Source: UBA6163 sp041753075 (GTDB taxonomy: Bacteria; Planctomycetota; Planctomycetia; Pirellulales; Pirellulaceae). From it: a stretch of DNA of 64,000 nt. Where the stretch lies: positions 1 to 64,000 of the forward strand of contig JBGSVE010000058.1 of the NCBI GenBank assembly GCA_041753075.1, given 5' to 3'. Under the pieces are notes generated by a model. It was given only the letters and a program-made list of their open reading frames with translations. It had not been told where the DNA came from and searched no databases. The translations under genes and the position numbers were made by a program. Below are positions 7,950 to 16,441 of the stretch, piece after piece; the first letter of the stretch is position 1, and each line of letters begins with the position of its first letter.

Positions 7950-8723
7950 ATGTCGCTGCTGCTTGTCTCGCTGCTGGTGATCGCCGCCGCGGAGCCCGAA
8001 AAGCTGGAATTAAAAATCCTTCGCGACGATCGTGAGGCGATTGTCTACGCACCGTCCAAACCGCCACAGGCTGTCGAGGAGTTAGTTCCGCTGGTGTTTT
8101 GTTTTCATGGCCGCGGTGCCAATATGTACGACGCCGCAAATACCTACCGAATGCACCGCCAGTGGCCTCAGGCTGTCGTCGTTTATATGGACGGATTGCG
8201 AACGCCGGGTAAATACGACAAAGAGGGTGAATTAACAGGTTGGCAACGCACAGCGGGTGATCAAATGGACCGCGATCTCCTATTCTTCGACGCCGTTCTG
8301 GAGCGAATCAAGCAAACCCATCCGATTGACCCCCAGCGAATTTACGTGGCGGGCCACAGTAGCGGCGGTGATTTCACATATTTGTTGTGGGCGGCGCGGT
8401 ATGACGTGCTGGCCGCAGTAGCGCCGTCGGCGACTACCGGCGACGGCTTGGTCGCGCTCAATCCACTGCCTTGCTTTCATATCGCTGGGGAAAACGACTC
8501 GCTCGCAAATTTTAAAGATCAATTGCGAGCAATGCGTTTGGTGCGGCGAATTAATCGCTGCGATCCTGAGACGACGCCCTGGGCCGAAGGCGTGGAATTC
8601 TACGACTCCGAGATTGCGCCGTTTGCATCGCTGATCCATTCGCGCGCCCACAAATTCGCCAAAGAGTCACCCGCGTTAATCGTCAAGTTCTTCAAGTCAA
8701 ACATCAAGCCACCGCAACCTTAG
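7950..8723 (+). CDS. Secreted alpha/beta-hydrolase, PHB depolymerase/feruloyl esterase-like (LpqC type)
   Basis: 257 aa with a short N-terminal hydrophobic leader (MSLLLVSLLVIAAAEP). Oxyanion-hole region LVFCFHGRGANMYD, family motif GWQRTAGDQMDRDL, and the nucleophile elbow YVAGHSSGGDFTYLLW with Ser at ~137; a later AGENDSL supplies the likely Asp and a terminal IHSRAHKF the likely His. The fold is that of polyhydroxyalkanoate depolymerase/acetyl-xylan-esterase-like enzymes. A close paralogue sits at 41936-42760. The stop overlaps the convergent AraC gene by 4 nt. Substrate unknown. Confidence 0.8.
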   Translation: MSLLLVSLLVIAAAEPEKLELKILRDDREAIVYAPSKPPQAVEELVPLVFCFHGRGANMYDAANTYRMHRQWPQAVVVYMDGLRTPGKYDKEGELTGWQRTAGDQMDRDLLFFDAVLERIKQTHPIDPQRIYVAGHSSGGDFTYLLWAARYDVLAAVAPSATTGDGLVALNPLPCFHIAGENDSLANFKDQLRAMRLVRRINRCDPETTPWAEGVEFYDSEIAPFASLIHSRAHKFAKESPALIVKFFKSNIKPPQP

Positions 8724-9574
8724 CCTGTGCGGTGCTCGCCGGGCCGCTTGCCTGTCAATTTATTTACCACACGATAGAACGTGGTAACGTCATCAAAGCC
8801 ACATTGAAAGGCAACCGACGTGATCTTGCGATCGGTACTGCGCAGCAATTCAATCGCGTGCCGCACGCGCAATTGATGCAGATGGGTAAGCCAAGTTGTT
8901 CCGGTATACGCCTTGAAGCAGTCGGTGAAGTGTCGCCGCGACATCTGGCATGCCTTGGCAGCATCTTGTAACGTCACGGGCTCAAAAAAGTGATGGTCAA
9001 GCCATGACACGTAAACGGCGATTGCGGGATCGACCCAGTGCGAATCCGCAGGCTCGTCTTTTGTGCTCCGATGGTCGCCTCCGGCAAATGCCAGTATCAA
9101 CTCGGCGAACAACTCGATTGCCGCCGCAATGCAGGCAAGGTGGCTGCCGGGATGCGGCCGTCCGTCGAGAAACAACATCCGCCGGAGGCGACTTTCAATC
9201 GCCAGCGGCAGCAACCGTTGGCCAAGATGCACGCCGCCACGAAGCCGGCCCAGCGAATCAGGCACCGACGCAAAATGTCGCGGTGACAAACCCATGCCAT
9301 ACAGCGAAATCGGCCGCGTCCGATCATCGACAATATGGTGTTTCATCCCGGCGGGAATGATTACGCAATCGCCCGAATTGCAATCCTGCTTTCCCCAATC
9401 GCCATCGATCCGCCCGCCGCCTTCGCGAATCCACAACACCTTGGGAAACCGGTGAACGGTTTGGGCCATCGAAAACGATTCATTGTGGCGACTTTCGAAC
9501 ACAACGTAACCGAATTCGTTGAGTTGATCGGCGACGGGCTGCGATCTTAAAACGCTGCTCTTGGCTTGGTTCAT
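8720..9574 (-). CDS. AraC-family transcriptional regulator
   Basis: About 284 aa (ATG 9574; TTG 9577 possible). The N-terminal ~150 residues form a cupin-like ligand domain with GGGRIDGDWGKQDC and CVIIPAGMKHHI. The C-terminal ~100 residues carry the double helix-turn-helix: LQDAAKACQMSRRHFTDCFK and VAFQCGFDDVTTFYRVVNK followed by TGKRPGEHR. It is divergently oriented from the three-gene sugar operon at 9697-12616, with roughly 120 bp between starts, so it most likely controls that operon in response to a sugar. Confidence 0.88.
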   Translation of the reverse strand: MNQAKSSVLRSQPVADQLNEFGYVVFESRHNESFSMAQTVHRFPKVLWIREGGGRIDGDWGKQDCNSGDCVIIPAGMKHHIVDDRTRPISLYGMGLSPRHFASVPDSLGRLRGGVHLGQRLLPLAIESRLRRMLFLDGRPHPGSHLACIAAAIELFAELILAFAGGDHRSTKDEPADSHWVDPAIAVYVSWLDHHFFEPVTLQDAAKACQMSRRHFTDCFKAYTGTTWLTHLHQLRVRHAIELLRSTDRKITSVAFQCGFDDVTTFYRVVNKLTGKRPGEHRTG

Positions 9575-9696
9575 CAAGCCATTATGAACGCGATTTTCCC
9601 GATTTGCAAATCAACGGTGCTCAATTCGCCACGCCAGCGCGGTGCGAACGACTTAAAATTTTAGCGTCGTTCTATTTTCGCCCCGGACTGAAAACC

Positions 9697-10641
9697 TTGC
9701 AAACCCTCGCTCCCGTCCCGGTTCGACCGCGGCGCCACATCGTTGGTATGTCGGCGGTCCTGTTGCCCTTTTTGGATGATGCGGCAACGATCGATTGGTC
9801 CGGTTTTCGTGACCATGTCGCCAGAACCGCCGACGCGGGGCTGACGCCGGCGGTCAACATGGACACCGGCTACGGCAATCTGCTTGATGCGGCCACCAAG
9901 CAACGGGTCCTGAGCGAAGCGAGCAACGTTTTGGCTGGCCGCCCTTTTTTGGCCGGAGCGTTTGTCAAAGACCAACCCGGCTCGCCGTTTGACTTCGACG
10001 CCTATCGAGTTGAGATCGACTGTATCGCGGTCCACGGCGGCACGCCGATCATTTTTCAATCGTTTGGATTGACCGGGCAAAGCGACGACGACATTGTCGC
10101 CAGCTATGGACAAATTGGTGACCACGCCGGCCAGTTTTATGGCTTTGAATTAGGCAAGATGTTTGCCCCGTTTGGCTCGATCTACAACCTCGATGTGTTT
10201 CGCGGTATGTTGGAAATCGAGCAATGCCTCGGTGCCAAGCATTCTTCATTAGACCGAGGACTGGAATGGGAACGGTTGGCCATTCGCGACGCCGTTCGAC
10301 CTGATTTTCGCGTGCTCACGGGAAACGATTTGGCAATCGATATGGTGATGTATGGCAGCGACTACCTGCTGGGATTGAGCACGTTCGCACCGGCGGAGTT
10401 TGCCAAGCGAGATGGCATGTGGGAGCGCGGTGACGCGGGCTTCTATGAACTTAATGATTTATTGCAATACCTCGGCTTCTTGGCATTTCGCAATCCCGTG
10501 CCCGCTTACAAACACAACGCCGCGCAGTTCCTCAAGCTGCGCCGCTGGATTGGAACCTCATTGACCCATCCTCACAGCGCCACGCGACCTGACTCCGACG
10601 TGGCGCTTCTGCAGGACATCTTGGAACGACTAACCGCATGA
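9697..10641 (+). CDS. Dihydrodipicolinate synthase-family aldolase (sugar catabolic type)
   Basis: About 314 aa from the TTG at 9697; the frame is open from a TTG at 9604, but that would leave only ~30 bp for a divergent promoter. The sequence GMSAVLLPFLDDAATIDW, then GLTPAVNMDTGYGNLL, follows the DHDPS/N-acetylneuraminate-lyase TIM barrel pattern (acceptance of an oxo-acid by a Schiff-base Lys; GAFVKDQPG is one possible Lys site). It ends with a 4-nt overlap to the Gfo/Idh/MocA gene. Context suggests C-C bond cleavage or dehydration in an unidentified sugar pathway. Confidence 0.65.
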   Translation: MQTLAPVPVRPRRHIVGMSAVLLPFLDDAATIDWSGFRDHVARTADAGLTPAVNMDTGYGNLLDAATKQRVLSEASNVLAGRPFLAGAFVKDQPGSPFDFDAYRVEIDCIAVHGGTPIIFQSFGLTGQSDDDIVASYGQIGDHAGQFYGFELGKMFAPFGSIYNLDVFRGMLEIEQCLGAKHSSLDRGLEWERLAIRDAVRPDFRVLTGNDLAIDMVMYGSDYLLGLSTFAPAEFAKRDGMWERGDAGFYELNDLLQYLGFLAFRNPVPAYKHNAAQFLKLRRWIGTSLTHPHSATRPDSDVALLQDILERLTA

Positions 10642-11801
10642 ATGAAACCACACTTCGGATCGCGATGAATGGCGTCACCGGACGCATGGGCACAAACCAA
10701 CACTTCATCCGCTCGATTCTTGCCATCATCAAACAGGGCGGCGTGAAATTAACCAGCGGACAAACCGTGCAGGTCAAGCCGGTGCTGCTGGGGCGCAGCG
10801 AAGCGAAACTAAAACGGCTCGCCGAGGTCGTCGCACCATCACATATCGGTGTGCCGGTAGACTATTCGACCGACGTCGACGGCGTGATCGCCGACTCCGC
10901 GACCGACATTGTTTTTGATGCTTCGGGGACGCTGCAACGCGCCGGCGTAATCGCCAAGGCGGTCGATGCGGGCAAGGCGATCTATTGTGAAAAGCCAATC
11001 GCGACCAGCGCCGACGAGGCGAATCGCTTGGCCGATCTTGTTGAAGCCGCCGGGGTCAAGAATGGCGTCGTGCAAGACAAACTTTGGCTACCGGGCGTTC
11101 GTAAGTTGCGAATGCTGCGTGACCAAGGTTTCTTCGGCGAAATTAAAAGCGTCCGCGCCGAGTTTGGCTATTGGGTTTTTTCAGGTCACAGCGCCGACCA
11201 ACCCGCCCAGCGACCCTCCTGGAATTATCGTCGCCAAGACGGCGGCGGTGTGATGATCGATATGTTCTGCCATTGGCAGTATTTGATCCAAGACCTATTC
11301 GGCCCAATCAGTCGTGTGCTCGCACATGCCACGATCGATCTGCCGGAGCGAATTGACGAATCCGGTGTGCCGTATCCCTGTACCGCGGACGATTCAGCGT
11401 ATGCTATTTTCGTTTTGAAAAATGGCATCACTTGCCAATTCAATAGCTCCTGGGCAACGCGAGTTCGCCGCGACGACTTATTGACTATCCAAGTCGACGG
11501 CACCCACGGAACCGCCGTCGCCGGACTGCGCGAGTGTTGGATTCAAAGCCTGGCCGCCACCCCCAAGCCGATCTGGAATCCAGACATTGCCCAACCGATC
11601 AATTTCTATGAGAGTTGGCAGCAAATTCCGGCGGCGACCGAGTTTGATAATGCGTTCAAGATCCAGTGGGAATTGTTTATCAAGCATGTGATGGGCGAAG
11701 GTGAGTTTCCCTGGTCGCTGCGCAGTGGTGCGCTGGGTGTGGAATTGGCCGAGGCCGGTGAGGTTTCGGTTCGCGACGAGCGCTGGGTCGCACTGGCGTG
11801 A
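10638..11801 (+). CDS. Gfo/Idh/MocA-family oxidoreductase
   Basis: 387 aa. The N-terminal Rossmann region begins LRIAMNGVTGRMGTNQHFIR, followed by the family EKP motif in IYCEKPIATSADEANRL, which holds the catalytic Lys. A second-domain segment GGGVMIDMFCHWQYLIQDLFG carries the D-x-x-x-H pattern near the active site. It overlaps the preceding gene by ATGA and the following gene by GTGA. Predicted NAD(P)-dependent oxidation or reduction of a sugar or inositol derivative in the AraC-linked operon. Confidence 0.82.
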   Translation: MNETTLRIAMNGVTGRMGTNQHFIRSILAIIKQGGVKLTSGQTVQVKPVLLGRSEAKLKRLAEVVAPSHIGVPVDYSTDVDGVIADSATDIVFDASGTLQRAGVIAKAVDAGKAIYCEKPIATSADEANRLADLVEAAGVKNGVVQDKLWLPGVRKLRMLRDQGFFGEIKSVRAEFGYWVFSGHSADQPAQRPSWNYRRQDGGGVMIDMFCHWQYLIQDLFGPISRVLAHATIDLPERIDESGVPYPCTADDSAYAIFVLKNGITCQFNSSWATRVRRDDLLTIQVDGTHGTAVAGLRECWIQSLAATPKPIWNPDIAQPINFYESWQQIPAATEFDNAFKIQWELFIKHVMGEGEFPWSLRSGALGVELAEAGEVSVRDERWVALA

Positions 11802-12616
11802 GCGATCTATCAAGACTGGCGATCCATACGATTACCACCAAGCCTTGGAACCTCGAGCAAGCGTGTGAACAGTATGCCGGTCGCGGTGTGCCGGGCATCA
11901 GCGTTTGGATCGAAGCCATACAGAATCGCCGGCCCCAGGATGTCAGACATTTGCTCGATAGTGCGGGCCTGAAAGTACCCGCACTGGTTCGAGGCGGTTT
12001 CTTTTGTGATCCGAGCGAAGTTGCGCAACGAGCCAAGATCGAGCACAATCGACAACTGATTGAAACTGCGGCAATTCTTGGTGCCGAAATGATCGTGTTG
12101 GTTGTTGGCGCGGTGCCGGGACCGGCTTTGGCGACTCAGCGCCGCTGGGTCCAGGAAGCGATTGAGCAACTGGTGCCGATGGCAACATCGCACGGTGTCA
12201 AACTTGCGATTGAACCCTTGCATCCGATGTATTCAGGCGACCGCAGTTGCATTAACCGACTTTCGCAAGCGCGATCGATTTGCACCGCGATCAATGATCC
12301 CTGGGTTGGCGTCGCTGTCGATGTTTATCACGTGTGGTGGGATGACGAGTTGGAGAATGAAATTCGCTTGATTGGCGAGCGAAATGAATTGTTCGCATTT
12401 CATTTATGTGATTGGCGGGTGCCGACTCGCGACATGTTCAATGATCGCGCGGTGATGGGCGATGGTTGTATCGACCTAGCGTCAATTCGCAAACAAATTC
12501 ACCAAGCCGGTTTTCACGGTTGGGAAGAGGTCGAGATTTTTTCCGACGAGCACTGGGCACGCGACCCAGGTCAGTTTCTTGACCTCATCATTAGTCGCTA
12601 CGAGTGTCTACAATGA
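11798..12616 (+). CDS. Sugar-phosphate isomerase/epimerase (AP endonuclease 2-like TIM barrel)
   Basis: 272 aa, GTG start overlapping the previous stop by 4 nt. TIM-barrel motifs: RGVPGISVWIEAIQNR, GAEMIVLVVGAVPG, VKLAIEPLHPMYSGDRSC with the metal-ligand Glu and His, VDVYHVWWDDELENEI with Asp/His, and the late GWEEVEIFSDEHW Glu. These match the IolE/Hyi/xylose isomerase-like family. It is the last gene of the operon and is followed by a strong terminator. Substrate unknown. Confidence 0.82.
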   Translation: MSDLSRLAIHTITTKPWNLEQACEQYAGRGVPGISVWIEAIQNRRPQDVRHLLDSAGLKVPALVRGGFFCDPSEVAQRAKIEHNRQLIETAAILGAEMIVLVVGAVPGPALATQRRWVQEAIEQLVPMATSHGVKLAIEPLHPMYSGDRSCINRLSQARSICTAINDPWVGVAVDVYHVWWDDELENEIRLIGERNELFAFHLCDWRVPTRDMFNDRAVMGDGCIDLASIRKQIHQAGFHGWEEVEIFSDEHWARDPGQFLDLIISRYECLQ

Positions 12617-12658
12617 ACCCCTGCTGAAATCGGAACTTGCCGCCGCACTGGCCAATAA

Positions 12659-12688
12659 AAAACCACGCCGTCGCCGGCGTGGTTTTTC
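12659..12688. terminator. Bidirectional rho-independent terminator
   Basis: AAAACCACGCC (12659-12669) pairs perfectly with GGCGTGGTTTT (12676-12686), with a 6-nt loop. A/T runs flank both sides, so it can end both the plus-strand sugar operon (stop 12616) and the minus-strand DUF3467 gene (stop 12711). Confidence 0.88.
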
Positions 12689-12710
12689 GATTTGTGGTTC
12701 GCGTTTGAAA

Positions 12711-13097
12711 CTAGCTGTTCTTGTTCTGTTGTTGACCAAGACCGGGACGAACTCGCTTGTTGATGTCGGTTTCCAACACGCCAAAAACGGCTTCGTGGCG
12801 AGCGACTGACATTTGCAGTGCTGCCAACAATCGCTTGGCGGTAAAGAAATTGACGATGATCCGTTGCTTTACTTGAATCGGATCCTTGGGAATGCCGATG
12901 GGCTGAGGATTGAGCCCAAAGTCAACGATCAATTCTTCGGGCGAGCCGGTTACGCGACAAAAGTTCGCGTAGGTTGCAAATGCACCCTCGTCATTGACTT
13001 GAACCTGCATCGGCTGCTGAGCCTGTGGCTCCGCCGCCGGCGCATCAGCCGCAGGAGTCGGGGTCATTGTCGGTTCACTGGTAGTCGATTCTGCCAT
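12711..13097 (-). CDS. DUF3467 family protein
   Basis: About 128 aa from ATG 13097, preceded by GGAG at 9 nt; a GTG at 13112 is possible. The N-terminal ~40 residues are Ala/Pro/Glu-rich and probably disordered. The core contains TYANFCRVTGSPEELIVDFG, then QRIIVNFFTAKRLLAALQ, the DUF3467 pattern (YANFxxVxxxxxExxxDFG). Small soluble protein of unknown function. It lies 69 bp downstream of the M50-HlyD gene on the same strand and may be co-transcribed with the export cassette. Confidence 0.8.
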   Translation of the reverse strand: MAESTTSEPTMTPTPAADAPAAEPQAQQPMQVQVNDEGAFATYANFCRVTGSPEELIVDFGLNPQPIGIPKDPIQVKQRIIVNFFTAKRLLAALQMSVARHEAVFGVLETDINKRVRPGLGQQQNKNS

Positions 13098-13165
13098 CTC
13101 ACTAATCTCCACGGGAAGGGGTCAAAACGAAAAGTTTATAACCATAACGCTACGCTGCGTCACGA

Positions 13166-15400
13166 TCAAAATTCAAAATTGAAGGTTTGGGCAATGATTC
13201 GCCAAAGTCGCTGGCCCAATGACATTGGGTCAACGTAAACTTTTGCCGAACCGCGATAACCGGGTCGCAGCGGCGTATCAACATCGGCAAGCGGCACACG
13301 GGCTTGGTAGGAAACGCTGCGCGGCTTGACCTGTCCCGTCGTTGGATCGACTTCGGTCTGGAGGTCGCCGCCGGATTGGCTGGCCATCGACGAGGAAGCA
13401 TTTTTCAGCTCGGCCTCGGACTTTTCAAACACCTTGCCGCGAAAGGTTCCCATGCGGTTAGCGTCCAGCTTGAGATCAACCTCTTGGCCAACGCGCACCA
13501 ATTGCACGTCACCTTGGTCGATGACCAGAACGGCTTCGAGATCCGTTGCCGAACCGATTTCGCACAGCAGGTCTTCAGGGCTTAGCAGTGCACCGCGATT
13601 GCATTGTTCGAGCGGCGACCCTGTCCAACCGGGCAAGCGTCCGTCGTCACCCGGTTGAGCTTGCTTGTCCGGCGGCGGCATCACAATGCCCTCGCGCTCG
13701 GCGCGGACGACCAATCGATCGACCTCTTCTTGTGTCTTATTCTTCATTTGCTGAATCGAAGCGATCAACTCGGTTTGAGTTTCGAGTTGCGCCTTGACCG
13801 AATCGTCGCCACGCGAACGCAAGGAAAGATTTCGCATTCGGACTTCGGCTTGGCGGTATTCGCCATCAAGCTCGATCAAGCGGATGTCCAAGTCAGGATT
13901 CATCAGCCGCGCCAACTCGTCGCCTTCGCGGACCCACGTTCCCGGCTTAATCGTGTCGACGATTTGGCCGGGCACACCGGCGTATACCGATCCGGCACTG
14001 GCAGGACGAATCTCAAACGCACAATCGATGTGATGCGGCAATGGGATGTAACAGACGGCGGTGACCACAGCCGCCAAGATTCCCAGACTGGTCAACAATC
14101 GCCCTCGTTTCACTTTTTGCAATCTCCCCGGCGTACGAATGAATTTATAAGTCTGCTTGATTGGTTGAGCGATCATCCCGGCCAGACCGGCGATCGCGAT
14201 CATCCGACCAAGCGTCTGCAGCCCGTGCAATTCCAACACTTTGGTGATAAACCAACAAATCGAAAACACCACGACCCAGCGGTAAATCACGCTGGCGATC
14301 GTGAACAGAGCGAACAGAAAACGTCGGCGCTGCGGCAAAAACGGATCGTCTTGAAGTTCCAACCCCAGGCAAGTCGTTTGAAACCAACGCTTAAGCACTT
14401 CGGTGCTCTTTTGCCGCAGGTTTGGGATCTCCAACCAATCCATCAGGATGTAGTAACCGTCAAACCGCAACAACGGATTGCCGTTGACCACCACGGTGCT
14501 GACCAAATTCAAGAACATCATGTTCAAGCACAGGTCATTGAGCAGCCCCGGTTCGCTGTAATACCACACGAACGCCGCCAGCGATGCCAGAATCAACTCG
14601 ACATAAATCCCCCCGGCACCGATCCAGACACGTTGCCACTTATTGGGCAACATCCATGAGTCCGAAACGTTGCAATACAAGCAGGGCGTGAAAACCAATA
14701 GCATGAATCCCAATTCATGACACTCGCCACCGAACTTTTTACAACTGAGCCCGTGTCCGAATTCGTGCAAGACTTTGACCAAAGCCATCGTGACTGCAAG
14801 GTAAATCCAACGATCGGCGGCAAAGAATTGTTGAAACGTTGGTAGACGTGAATAGACCGTCTCGTATTGTGAACCGAGCAGCATTGCCGCCGCAGCCCAC
14901 AAAAACATAAACCCTATCAATGCCGGTACAGTGAATACCCAACCAAACCACGGCAGCATCGCGTTGAGCAGCCGTTCGGGGTCAAAGCCACGGAAGCGAA
15001 TCGCAAAGATATTGGTAAATTTGCCCAGCAACTCTTTGCGTTTCTTGGAGATTCCGCGAGTGCGAAGCGCCTTACCCTGGCCGGGAGCGTTGCTGATTAC
15101 CAACCCACTGCGGTGCAACATGCCGATAAACTGTTGCAGATCGCCAAACGTGATCTTTTGCGGGGCAAATCGTTGCTCGAATCCGTCTTTGACCTGCTGC
15201 AGACTGACGTGTCCGTCGAGCGTTCCGAGGATGTAATACTCTTCGTCATGAAAACGAAAATACTGCAAACCAACCGGTTCTTTAACGACCCAGTAACCCG
15301 TTCCCTGGTAACGGTGCCGGCTGGCGGTCAAGTCAGGACGTTTGCGAACCGTAAGCGGTCGCGACGAGCTGCTGATCAGTGATTCGGCGAGCGTTGCCAT
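13166..15400 (-). CDS. M50 (site-2 protease-like) membrane protein fused to a HlyD-type adaptor
   Basis: 744 aa. An N-terminal PqqD-like winged-helix segment (~35-105; FRFHDEEYYILGTLDGHVSL) is followed by a polytopic membrane domain. This has HEFGH at 212-216, NVSDSW, and NPLLRFDGYY (308-317), the zinc and Asp motifs of M50 proteases. After the last membrane helices (~440-455) comes a barrel-sandwich hybrid/HlyD region (GVPGQIVDTIKPGTWVREGD), coiled coil, and a C-terminal beta-barrel ending with LRPGYRGSAKVYV. This domain order is seen in exporter components of planctomycetes and some bacteriocin systems. Follows the HlyD adaptor by 5 bp. Confidence 0.82.
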   Translation of the reverse strand: MATLAESLISSSSRPLTVRKRPDLTASRHRYQGTGYWVVKEPVGLQYFRFHDEEYYILGTLDGHVSLQQVKDGFEQRFAPQKITFGDLQQFIGMLHRSGLVISNAPGQGKALRTRGISKKRKELLGKFTNIFAIRFRGFDPERLLNAMLPWFGWVFTVPALIGFMFLWAAAAMLLGSQYETVYSRLPTFQQFFAADRWIYLAVTMALVKVLHEFGHGLSCKKFGGECHELGFMLLVFTPCLYCNVSDSWMLPNKWQRVWIGAGGIYVELILASLAAFVWYYSEPGLLNDLCLNMMFLNLVSTVVVNGNPLLRFDGYYILMDWLEIPNLRQKSTEVLKRWFQTTCLGLELQDDPFLPQRRRFLFALFTIASVIYRWVVVFSICWFITKVLELHGLQTLGRMIAIAGLAGMIAQPIKQTYKFIRTPGRLQKVKRGRLLTSLGILAAVVTAVCYIPLPHHIDCAFEIRPASAGSVYAGVPGQIVDTIKPGTWVREGDELARLMNPDLDIRLIELDGEYRQAEVRMRNLSLRSRGDDSVKAQLETQTELIASIQQMKNKTQEEVDRLVVRAEREGIVMPPPDKQAQPGDDGRLPGWTGSPLEQCNRGALLSPEDLLCEIGSATDLEAVLVIDQGDVQLVRVGQEVDLKLDANRMGTFRGKVFEKSEAELKNASSSMASQSGGDLQTEVDPTTGQVKPRSVSYQARVPLADVDTPLRPGYRGSAKVYVDPMSLGQRLWRIIAQTFNFEF

Positions 15401-15405
15401 GGACC

Positions 15406-16425
15406 CTAGTTCATTCGACTTTGTGGAAACACGGTAATGTCTGCTTCCATACCTGGTTTAATCAACCAGTCATCATTGACTCGTTCATTGGCGACTTCGA
15501 CCCAAATCCGATAACGGTTGTTCAAGTCGATTTCGCTACTCACAAAACCGATCGTCGCGTCCAAGCGAATCGCTTGCGTCACGTCAGCACCGGCGCGATC
15601 GGAATTGGCATAAATCAAGACCTTTGCGGGTGTGCCGCGTGTGATCTGACCGGGAAATCGCAACGCGTCGATGTCGCCCTCGATGCGGAGTTTATCAAGC
15701 TGAACAAGTTGCAGCACCGGAGAACCGGCTTGAACCCATTCGCCCAATTGTGCGATGCGTGATTCGACGTAGCCGCCAAACGGTGCCACGATGCGGCGGC
15801 GACCAAGTTCCATTTCGGCGAGCTCGCGCTCGGTTCGCTTGCCGACGAACTGGACCTTGGCGATCTTCTGTTGGCCCTCGGCTAATTCAATTCGCAACTT
15901 GGCAGTTTCGGCCTCAAGGATTTTCTTTTCCATTTCCCAATACGGTGTGGCACCCTCGCGGCGCAATTCCTTATACGCTTCGGCTTCGGCGTTGGCAGAC
16001 CGTTCGGTGTTCACTGCATTGCGAATGTTCACGTCATCGATCGCATTCAACTCGGCTTCTCGCTCTTCGGCTTTCTTCAGTTCAACATTCAGCAGCGATT
16101 GCGAATCGTCGACGATGGCCAATAGGTCACCAGGTGACACCGTTGAGCCTTCGACGATCTTGAGTTCGGTGATGCGTCCTTCGGTTTCGGCGGGCACACG
16201 AACGTTTTGAATGAACTTGACCATGCAATTGTCCGCGCGCAGCGATCGCTCGCTGTTTGACGAAGCCGGAGCGATCAGCCCAGAAGAACTTGGCTGCACG
16301 CCCTGCCGTGAACCATCTTGTGCGTGAGCCAACACGACCAACGACAACACTGCGGGCACGGCACACACGGCCAACAATCGTCGGCGCGATTGCGTTTGTG
16401 TGGGTCGCTGAGAAGATTGGCGCAT
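15406..16425 (-). CDS. HlyD-family periplasmic adaptor subunit
   Basis: About 339 aa (ATG 16425, one codon after a GTG). An N-terminal signal or anchor (RRRLLAVCAVPAVLSLVVLA) is followed by the barrel-sandwich motif (RVPAETEGRITELKIVEGS, VSPGDLLAIVDD), an alpha-helical hairpin (~110-195), the returning lipoyl strand FGGYVESRIAQLGEWVQAG, and the beta-barrel. It begins 13 bp after the GAF-HlyD gene and ends 5 bp before the M50-HlyD gene, so the three form one operon. Likely bridges an inner-membrane exporter to the outer envelope; no ABC or RND pump is adjacent. Confidence 0.82.
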   Translation of the reverse strand: MRQSSQRPTQTQSRRRLLAVCAVPAVLSLVVLAHAQDGSRQGVQPSSSGLIAPASSNSERSLRADNCMVKFIQNVRVPAETEGRITELKIVEGSTVSPGDLLAIVDDSQSLLNVELKKAEEREAELNAIDDVNIRNAVNTERSANAEAEAYKELRREGATPYWEMEKKILEAETAKLRIELAEGQQKIAKVQFVGKRTERELAEMELGRRRIVAPFGGYVESRIAQLGEWVQAGSPVLQLVQLDKLRIEGDIDALRFPGQITRGTPAKVLIYANSDRAGADVTQAIRLDATIGFVSSEIDLNNRYRIWVEVANERVNDDWLIKPGMEADITVFPQSRMN

Positions 16426-16441
16426 CACGATTCGTTATCCC

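Noticed and set aside
13604..14659. 351-aa plus-strand frame within the M50-HlyD gene
   Set aside because: Lies inside the coding strand of a well-supported membrane protein and has no signal or domain.
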